Shown piece after piece: positions 58,124-64,000 of a stretch of DNA of 64,000 nt. Position 1 is the stretch's first letter. Each line of letters opens with the position of its first letter. Made by a program: the position numbers and the translations under genes. The stretch spans positions 92,434 to 156,433 of the forward strand of contig CAZOFT010000003.1 in the NCBI GenBank assembly GCA_964579395.1, in the 5' to 3' direction. This stretch comes from JACOTV01 sp964579395 (GTDB taxonomy: Bacteria > Patescibacteriota > Microgenomatia > UBA1406 > GWC2-37-13). The notes under the pieces were generated by a model. The model did no database searches. It worked only from the letters and a program-made list of their open reading frames with translations, and was not told the origin of the DNA.

Positions 58124-59230
58124 ATGAAATACATTCTTGATAGAGATACAGTGCTTGAAATCCTGAATCAGGCAACAAAGTTTACTTCCAGCAGAGGCAT
58201 TACACTACCTGTGCTCCAAGGAGTCTTGCTAACTGCAAAGAAAGATGCAATTACCTTCAGCTCCACCAACCTCAATGTATTTTATGAAAGAACACTTCAA
58301 ATAACATCTGATGAAGCAGATGAGATGAAAGTCGTCGTTGATGCGAAAAAAGTCACCGAGTTCTTAGCTCTTCTTTCTGCGGGTGACGTTGAAATGAACT
58401 TGGAGAAGACAAAGGTATCCTTTGTGCAAAAGAAAGCAAAAGGTGCCTTTGCACTCACCGATGCAGGAGACTTTCCGGCAGCGCCTGAGCTTACCGAGAA
58501 ACCGCTTGAGATAGAAACAAAAACATTGCAATCAGTAGTCCCGTTTCTCTCATTCTCGACAGCAAAAGATGAAACACGACCGGTTCTTACGGCGATATGT
58601 TTAACAACGCGCGACGGGAAACCGCTGTTTGTATCAACCGACGGATTCCGTCTCTCACTTTGTGAGATGAAAGAATCACTTGTTGATGTTCCCACGCTCG
58701 TTCCTGCCGATTTTCTTCAGGAAGTGTTGCGTCAAGTAAAAGAGGAGAAGTCGATTCAGGTAACGATCTCAAAAGAGCAACACATGTTAAAAGTGGTTTC
58801 TGCTGATGCTACGTATCATACACGACTCATCGAAGGCGACTTCCCCCCGTATGAAAAAGTAATCCCAAGCTCGGTGATAACAACCGTTACTTGTAATGCC
58901 GATGAATTGCAGCGCGCAACGAAGCTCGTTTCCGTATTTGCCCGTGAATCATCAAACATCGTTCTCTTTACTATCTCGCCCACAGGTCTCACGCTTAAGC
59001 CAAAAGGGGATATGGCTGAGGAGGCAGGAACCACTATTGATGCGAAAGTCGAAGGAGAATCGCTTCAAGTTGCCTTCAATAACCGATTTATTCTGGAATA
59101 CCTATCACACTCTCGCACAAAGGATATAACAATGGAATTTTTGCGCGCTGATGCTCCGGTGGTGTTTAAAGAAACAGGAGAATATGAGGGGTCCATGCAT
59201 ATTATCATGCCGGTTCGCGTTCAGGCATAA
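58124..59230 (+). CDS. dnaN: DNA polymerase III beta sliding clamp
   Basis: The clamp tethers polymerases to DNA. The 368-residue length and order of three similar domains are standard: MKYILDRDTVLEILNQATKF at the start, the domain 2 region AKDETRPVLTAICLT, VSTDGFRLSLCEMK, and a terminal HIIMPVRVQA matching the usual MPMRL pocket end. It follows dnaA by 117 bases in the same direction. Confidence 0.97.
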   Translation: MKYILDRDTVLEILNQATKFTSSRGITLPVLQGVLLTAKKDAITFSSTNLNVFYERTLQITSDEADEMKVVVDAKKVTEFLALLSAGDVEMNLEKTKVSFVQKKAKGAFALTDAGDFPAAPELTEKPLEIETKTLQSVVPFLSFSTAKDETRPVLTAICLTTRDGKPLFVSTDGFRLSLCEMKESLVDVPTLVPADFLQEVLRQVKEEKSIQVTISKEQHMLKVVSADATYHTRLIEGDFPPYEKVIPSSVITTVTCNADELQRATKLVSVFARESSNIVLFTISPTGLTLKPKGDMAEEAGTTIDAKVEGESLQVAFNNRFILEYLSHSRTKDITMEFLRADAPVVFKETGEYEGSMHIIMPVRVQA

Positions 59231-59296
59231 CATTCTTTTAAAAAAGCACATGGGGAAGGTCAACCTCACGATAACCCCTTGCTTTGCATGTAAGAT

Positions 59297-59839
59297 TTAG
59301 AGCTCTTCCAATTGCTCTTTTTTAGCAGTGGTGGTGGCTTCTGGCTGGAGAAACCGCTCGGTAGAAGACAGACGACGATGACCGACCACCTTAGCGATAT
59401 AATCGATCGGGTGACCAAGCGCCAACTGATGTGAAATAAACGTGTTTCGGAAATCGTTGATGGTGGCGTTTTCAATACCCACTTCTTTAAAACAGCCTGA
59501 AATAATCTGGCGAATATTACGAATCAAAAGCGGCCGGCCGGTGCGGGTAATAAACAGATAGTCTTCGGCAGTACCTTCCGGACGNNNNNNNNNNNNNNNN
59601 NNNNNNNNNNNNNNNNNNNNNNNNNNNNNNNNNNNNNNNNNNNNNNNNNNNNNNNNNNNNNNNNNNNNNNNNNNNNNNNNNNNNACATCGCGAACATCAG
59701 TGATTTCAACAGAAGAGAGGTATCCAACAAACTGTTCGAGATCTTTTTTATACGCGACAATGGTGTACTGAGATTTATCTTGCGACTGCAGATAGCTGAC
59801 AAATCGCTCGATTAATGAGGAGATAAGACTGGTTTCCAT
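59297..59839 (-). CDS. Tyrosine-recombinase family protein, interrupted by a gap
   Basis: Both ends show an XerC/D-type protein: an N-terminal core-binding part LIERFVSYLQSQDKSQYTIVAYKKDLEQF and a C-terminal part with NDFRNTFISHQLALG and IAKVVGHRRLSSTERFLQ. The 100-N gap removes the middle, including the first catalytic Arg. In the visible part the usual H-x-L-R reads N-D-F-R, and the nucleophile place of T-T-x-x-Y reads S-T-E-R-F, so Tyr seems replaced by Phe. It may be inactive, or the motif shifted. TATTAT lies 8 bases before the ATG. Confidence 0.7.
   Translation of the reverse strand: METSLISSLIERFVSYLQSQDKSQYTIVAYKKDLEQFVGYLSSVEITDVRDXXXXXXXXXXXXXXXXXXXXXXXXXXXXXXXXXXRPEGTAEDYLFITRTGRPLLIRNIRQIISGCFKEVGIENATINDFRNTFISHQLALGHPIDYIAKVVGHRRLSSTERFLQPEATTTAKKEQLEEL
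59585..59684. other. Assembly gap (100 N)
   Basis: Exactly 100 N, the usual placeholder for a gap of unknown size. It cuts the recombinase gene. Confidence 0.99.
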
Positions 59840-60015
59840 AATGCCCTATAATATATCACAAAATCATGTGAAAAACAAGCTTAAGCGTGCGTTCACTGAT
59901 CACTTACAAGGGCAATCCTAACATACTATATGCTGTTTGGAAAGAGCTACTATATTGTATTTTTCAGATCGTAATGATATACTTGCAATCACCAAGGAGG
60001 ACAACTCATATCTAT

Positions 60016-60908
60016 ATGACCAAAAACACACAACAAACTCAACCGCTCATGGAGCAATTACTTCAAAAAAGGCAGCCTGCCGCAATCCGAAAAGGCAGTG
60101 AAATCGAAGCCGAAATTCTTCAGGCAAGCAAAAAAGGAGTCATTTTTGACCTCGGCTCAAAAGCACACGCAGTGCTCGGAGACAAAGAGCTAAAAGACGC
60201 TTCCGGATACCTCGAACACCTCAAAGTAGGAAGCCGCGTAAAAGTCCGCGTCATCTCTGAAGAATCCAAAGATGGATATCCTGTAGTATCTATGCGAGCC
60301 TTCTTTAATGATGGCAAGTGGGATATTCTCAAAGAGAAAAAAGAGAAAGAAGAAGAGATCGAAGTCGTCTGTGGAGAATACGGGAAAGGCGGCGTCTTCA
60401 TCGAGTTTATGGGTATTCGCGGTGTTATCCCGAAGATTCAGCTCACCCCAGAATTTATCAATGAACCTGAAAAACTTACCGGACAGCGCATCAAAGTGCG
60501 TGTGTTGGAGGTTGATCCGACCAAAAATCGTCTTGTCGTATCGCAAAAAGCGTCTGTTTTGAATATCAGTCACAAAGATCTCAAGGAGAAATTCGACAAG
60601 ATTAAAGTCGGCGACAAATGTAAAGCACACGTGCTTGGTTATTCAGAGTTTGGTATTTTCTGTGAAGTTGACGGTGTTGAAGGACTCGTACATATCTCAG
60701 AGATCTCTTGGGAGAAAGTCACCGATGTTGCACCGCTTGTTCGCGTAGGTGAAGATATTGATGTAGTAGTTGTTGAGAAAAATGAGGAAGACCTCAAGCT
60801 CAATCTGTCCATCAAGCGCCTCGCAAACGATCCATGGGAAACCATTGAGGAGAAATATCCGAAAGATCGCGAAGTTGAAGGAGAAGTGGTTCGCCACGAG
60901 CGATACGG
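60016..60908 (+). CDS. rpsA: 30S ribosomal protein S1, 5' part
   Basis: S1 helps bind mRNA to the ribosome. The visible 297 residues hold three S1 domains and the start of a fourth: AEILQASKKGVIFDLGSKAHAVL (first), EVVCGEYGKGGVFIEFMGIRGVIP (second), GDKCKAHVLGYSEFGIFCEVDGVEGLVHISEI (third, most canonical), and VEGEVVRHERYG before the gap. AAGGAGG lies ~15 bases before the ATG at 60016, rather far but unusual in this window. The gene is cut by the second gap, so its true length is unknown. Confidence 0.9.
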
Positions 60909-61008
60909 NNNNNNNNNNNNNNNNNNNNNNNNNNNNNNNNNNNNNNNNNNNNNNNNNNNNNNNNNNNNNNNNNNNNNNNNNNNNNNNNNNNNNNNNNNNN
61001 NNNNNNNN
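60909..61008. other. Assembly gap (100 N)
   Basis: Exactly 100 N. It separates ribosomal protein S1 from the type IV secretion cluster; the frame that appears to run through it joins unrelated genes. Confidence 0.99.
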
Positions 61009-61062
61009 TTTTTTATGGGTCTTATCCTATTGGGCTTTGTGCTTGTTATACTGAGTGGTATC

Positions 61063-61908
61063 ATGGAGCAGCATCCGATCCCCAGGCAGATCACCACCTT
61101 CCAATTTAAACTCATTGGCTTTCTCACGCTTCGCCAGTTTGTATATATCATTATGTTTGTGGCTGTGGGTGCACTGGTGTGGTTTGGCTTTCCACTTTTA
61201 GTTCCTATTCCGCTTCTGGGGCAGTTTCTGGGCATCATAATCGGGTTGGCAGGTGTAGTGTTTGCGATGGTCCCCATCAATGATCGCCCAATGGATGTGA
61301 CAATCAGGAACTTTATAAAACGCATCAACTCACCCACACAATTCACGTATAAAAAACACAATGATCCGATAGATGTGCTTACGAATTTATACTTTTCAGA
61401 AGATCCGCACCATGCCATTGCTCATGTTGACTCCAAAGAAAAGCTCGCTGCCTATATGGCGCGGACTCATCAAGCGAATCCGATTGATCAAAACAGAGCC
61501 CAGAAACTGCAGCAGATCAATGCAGCGATCGTGCAGGCGCACGCGACCCCTCTTCCGATAATCACCAAACAGATGGGTCAACTCAAACAAGCTCAAGCAG
61601 TAGTTACAGCCCCTCAAAAAGCTCCAACACCCACCAAGGAGCCTTTTTTCTTTGGGGTGGTAACAAATAAAAAGGGTACGCCACTACCCGGAGCACTCGT
61701 GTATGTGAAGGATCTTTCCAATAAGCCAATTCGACTATTAAAAACAAACCCGCACGGGGTGTTTGCCACCTATACACAAATCCCGCCCGGTCAATATATC
61801 CTTGAGCCACAGGACCCGTCGGGCACCTACTTTTTTGATACAATGAAGGTTGAGCTGCACGAACAAAACAAAGCACAGATCCACCTGCAGTCAAAGGAAA
61901 TGCTATAA
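61063..61908 (+). CDS. PrgI-family membrane protein with C-terminal carboxypeptidase-regulatory-like domain
   Basis: The 281-residue product begins MEQHPIPRQITTFQFKLIGFLTLRQF, the family mark of PrgI (HPIPQ..T..F..KLIG..T..QF), which in CPR genomes precedes VirB4. Two helices (~30-70) follow, then a cytoplasmic part and a C-terminal beta domain (~190-275: FFGVVTNKKGTPLPGALVYVKD, GVFATYTQIPPGQY) of the carboxypeptidase-regulatory/SpaA type. The open frame extends upstream to the gap, but TATACT is 10 bases before ATG 61063. The fused beta domain is unusual. It starts the cluster with the TraC-like and VirB4 genes. Confidence 0.82.
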   Translation: MEQHPIPRQITTFQFKLIGFLTLRQFVYIIMFVAVGALVWFGFPLLVPIPLLGQFLGIIIGLAGVVFAMVPINDRPMDVTIRNFIKRINSPTQFTYKKHNDPIDVLTNLYFSEDPHHAIAHVDSKEKLAAYMARTHQANPIDQNRAQKLQQINAAIVQAHATPLPIITKQMGQLKQAQAVVTAPQKAPTPTKEPFFFGVVTNKKGTPLPGALVYVKDLSNKPIRLLKTNPHGVFATYTQIPPGQYILEPQDPSGTYFFDTMKVELHEQNKAQIHLQSKEML

Positions 61909-61923
61909 ATTATTGTCATCCAC

Positions 61924-62577
61924 ATGCCCGTTACCAAACCAACATCTCCGCTTAAGGCCACCACCCAATCGTTTATTGAGATCGAGGATATTCAAGAGGA
62001 TATTGTGCTTCTTAAGGATAACAGCGCGGTTGTCGTGATTGAGGTCGGTGCAGTAAACTTTTGGCTTCTGTCAGCAGAAGAGCAATCATCGATGATCTAT
62101 TCATATGCAAGCCTGCTGAATTCGCTCTCATTTCCCGTACAGGTGCTGATTCTTTCCAAGCGAATGGATATTTCATCGTACCTGGAATATCTCTCTTTGA
62201 AAGTGAAAAATCAACATAATGACGTAATGAAAAAACGACTGGTTGCCTATCAGGACTTTATTAAAAATATCGTTAAAAAAACCACTGTTCTGGAGCGACG
62301 GTTTTTCTTCGCTATTCCATTTTCACCGCTTGAGATGGGAGCTGCAGGAGCGCAAGGAAAGCGGCTACGCAAGGAATATGTGATCAGTCGTGCAAAAACA
62401 GCGCTGTATCCGAAGCGAGATACTCTTATTCGTCTTTTGACGAAGATTGGTTTGAAGGCGACTGACATGCAGCAGCAGCAACTCGTTGAGCTCTTTTACA
62501 ATCTCTATAATGTCTCAGCAACCGGGCGCCCACTGGCACCCATTCAAAGCTACACAGATACTGTTATGACAACGTAA
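61924..62577 (+). CDS. TraC/VirB4-associated type IV secretion protein
   Basis: The 217-residue soluble product lies between the PrgI and VirB4 genes, a fixed place for a small TraC-like protein in CPR genomes. Visible features are IEIEDIQEDIVLLKDNSAVVVIEV, a helical middle (SYLEYLSLKVKNQHNDVMKKRL) and RRFFFAIPFSP, which resemble the N-terminal half of VirB4/TraC without the motor. It starts 16 bases after the PrgI stop and probably assembles with the VirB4 ATPase. Confidence 0.75.
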   Translation: MPVTKPTSPLKATTQSFIEIEDIQEDIVLLKDNSAVVVIEVGAVNFWLLSAEEQSSMIYSYASLLNSLSFPVQVLILSKRMDISSYLEYLSLKVKNQHNDVMKKRLVAYQDFIKNIVKKTTVLERRFFFAIPFSPLEMGAAGAQGKRLRKEYVISRAKTALYPKRDTLIRLLTKIGLKATDMQQQQLVELFYNLYNVSATGRPLAPIQSYTDTVMTT

Positions 62578-62616
62578 GTCTGCCCAGCAATCAACTATTA
62601 GCGTAATTACTCACAT

Positions 62617-64000
62617 ATGTTTGGATTCGGAAAAAAACAACAAAAAGCGACAGTCAATGCAACTGCCCAGTCAGTGGCAAATGTTATGGCGCAGGGTACG
62701 GTGTCTATCCGCGACATGATTGCCCCGTCATTTGTGGAGGTTGATTTTAATCACCTTAAAATTGAAGACAAGTATTATCGCACCATGTTTGTGGTCGGCT
62801 ATCCACGCTATGTGTCGGCAAACTGGCTGTATTCACTGATCACCTTTGACCATCCGCTCTATGTGTCGATGTATATCTATCCGACTGAATCACGAGAAGT
62901 ATTGGAAGAGCTTAAGCGCAAGATTGCGGAGATGGAGGCGACCATTGAGTCGGAGATGAAAGCCGGAAAAGTGGTTGATCCGACAGTCCAAGTGTCGCTC
63001 GATGACGCGCTTGCCTTGCAGGCGGAGCTGGCCAAAGGGTCTGAGCGTTTTTTTCAATTCGGCCTCTATGTGACTATTCCCGCCGACTCAAAAGAAGAAT
63101 TGGATGAAATTTCCAAGCAAGTGGACTCGATTCTGTCATCGCTTCTTATCATTGCCCGCACGGCGACTCTGGAGATGGAGGAAGGTTTCAAATCAACACT
63201 GCCCATCTTTTATGACAAGCTCGAGGTGTGGCGCAATATGGATAGCACTTCACTTGCCATGACATTCCCATTCTCGACGGCCTCTCTGACGCGCAATGAA
63301 GGGATTTTATATGGAGTAAATCAACACGATGGAAGTCTTATCATCTTTGATCGATACACACTTGAGAATGCAAACTCGGTGATTTTGGGTAAATCAGGAG
63401 GCGGAAAATCCTTTATGGTAAAGCTTGAAGCGCTTCGTCTGATAACGCTGGAAACCGACGTAATCATCATCGATCCGGATAACGAGTATCAAAAACTGGC
63501 GCAGTCAATGGGCGGAGAATTTATCGAGTTTTCTCATACTTCGCAGTATCATATCAATCCGTTTGAACTGAATCGTGACAATCCGGAACACGACGAGCTT
63601 TCCAATAAGCTCCTGGATCTGCATTCGCTGATGAAAGTCATGATGGGAGAACTCACTCCAGCACAAGACGCGTTGTTGGACCGGGCTTTAGTGATGACCT
63701 ATCAGCAAAAAGGAATTACCCAAGATCCGACCACCTTTCAGAATGAAGCCCCGCTTTTGGAGGATTTGTTTAAGGTGCTTTTGGGTATGGAGTCCACCGA
63801 AGGGCGCGAGTTGGCCAATCGTATTGAAAAATTTGTATCAGGATCGGCTGCCGGGATCTTTAATCAGAAATCAAACTTTGATATTAAAAACAAACTCACT
63901 GTCTTTGGTATTCGAGACCTTGAGGAGAATCTGCGTCCTGTAGCCATGTATATCGTGCTTGATTACATCTGGAATGTGGTGCGCCGCGTCAAGAAAAAGC
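62617..64000 (+). CDS. VirB4-family type IV secretion ATPase, partial
   Basis: VirB4 powers type IV secretion assembly. The frame from ATG 62617 remains open to the right edge, giving 461 residues without the C-terminal part. The N-terminal domain has YYRTMFVVGYPRYVSANWLYSL and a coiled helix pair. The motor has Walker A LGKSGGGKSFMVKLE and Walker B TDVIIIDPDNEYQKLAQ. It is the third gene of the PrgI/TraC-like/VirB4 unit; the VirD4-like ATPase (12552) and pilin (40469) lie elsewhere. Confidence 0.92.
   Translation, partial: MFGFGKKQQKATVNATAQSVANVMAQGTVSIRDMIAPSFVEVDFNHLKIEDKYYRTMFVVGYPRYVSANWLYSLITFDHPLYVSMYIYPTESREVLEELKRKIAEMEATIESEMKAGKVVDPTVQVSLDDALALQAELAKGSERFFQFGLYVTIPADSKEELDEISKQVDSILSSLLIIARTATLEMEEGFKSTLPIFYDKLEVWRNMDSTSLAMTFPFSTASLTRNEGILYGVNQHDGSLIIFDRYTLENANSVILGKSGGGKSFMVKLEALRLITLETDVIIIDPDNEYQKLAQSMGGEFIEFSHTSQYHINPFELNRDNPEHDELSNKLLDLHSLMKVMMGELTPAQDALLDRALVMTYQQKGITQDPTTFQNEAPLLEDLFKVLLGMESTEGRELANRIEKFVSGSAAGIFNQKSNFDIKNKLTVFGIRDLEENLRPVAMYIVLDYIWNVVRRVKKK

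Noticed and set aside
59887..61908. A single long frame from ribosomal protein S1 into the PrgI protein.
   Set aside because: It passes through the 100-N gap at 60909-61008. The two ends are unrelated families, so the fusion is an artefact.
1..64000. CRISPR arrays and insertion sequences.
   Set aside because: No regularly spaced identical repeats with unique spacers, and no transposase or Cas-like frame, were found on either strand.

Overview
The window looks like a piece of a Candidate Phyla Radiation (Patescibacteria) genome. The evidence is a set of traits often seen together in that group: a PrgI/TraC-like/VirB4/VirD4-like/VirB2-like type IV secretion set scattered between housekeeping genes, ComFC, a class II (B12-dependent) ribonucleotide reductase with NrdR, many small secreted or single-membrane-segment proteins, LOG/Nudix/TspO/MsrB singletons, and several archaeal-type genes. 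A Microgenomates-like lineage is plausible but the sequence alone does not settle it. G+C looks mid-40s percent, with two AT-rich patches beside RNA genes. Two runs of exactly 100 N (59585-59684 and 60909-61008) are scaffold gaps, and open frames crossing them are artefacts.

Layout. 1-2311 (minus): LOG-family protein, Obg GTPase, and a fused archaeal-type phosphopantetheine adenylyltransferase/dephospho-CoA kinase. 2419-3480: tRNA-His, a TfoX C-terminal-domain protein, a YdeI-like protein. 3569-9678 (plus): a surface block with two tandem paralogous secreted proteins, a PilX-like minor pilin and a small anchored protein. 9666-14891 (minus): DnaB, metallo-beta-lactamase fold protein, ferredoxin reductase-like protein, VirD4-like ATPase. 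14935-19191: small membrane proteins, Nudix proteins, TspO, MsrB. 19276-21864: tmRNA and SmpB, separated by an AT-rich insert holding a Panacea-type toxin-antitoxin candidate. 21997-24784: unknown protein, a sortase and a convergent candidate substrate. 24809-35662 (minus): zinc-ribbon protein, PurF and a PurF-like pseudoenzyme, cobalamin adenosyltransferase, two acyltransferases, NrdJ, NrdR. 36008-41813: third acyltransferase, thioredoxin, O-antigen-ligase-like protein, SpoIID/LytB protein, VirB2-like pilin, ComFC. 41814-46871 (minus): unknown protein, RNase Y, RecX, RecA, UbiA-family transferase. 46962-53128 (plus): sugar-phosphate isomerases and two unusual large proteins separated by a phased repeat. 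53163-59230: AI-2E-type permease, HU, zinc ribbon protein, PIN protein, then dnaA-oriC-dnaN. 59297-64000: Xer-like recombinase, ribosomal protein S1, and the PrgI/TraC-like/VirB4 cluster running off the end.

Three themes cut across the genes. First, more than twenty genes have a TATAAT-like -10 hexamer only 6 to 11 bases before the start codon and no Shine-Dalgarno, so leaderless (or nearly leaderless) transcription seems to be the rule; HU and S1 are exceptions with strong Shine-Dalgarno sequences. Second, a three-part site TGACA-N(3-4)-[T/C]GTCA-N7-TGACA sits before recA, comFC, a zinc ribbon gene and a Nudix-like gene, and looks like the operator of one DNA-damage or competence regulon. 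Third, a repeat built from 11-bp-phased CCGCA units lies after pgi and the following two genes. Other unusual items are the tmRNA with a 29-residue tag ending YAFA, the CoA-synthesis fusion and a long hairpin between nrdR and nrdJ.
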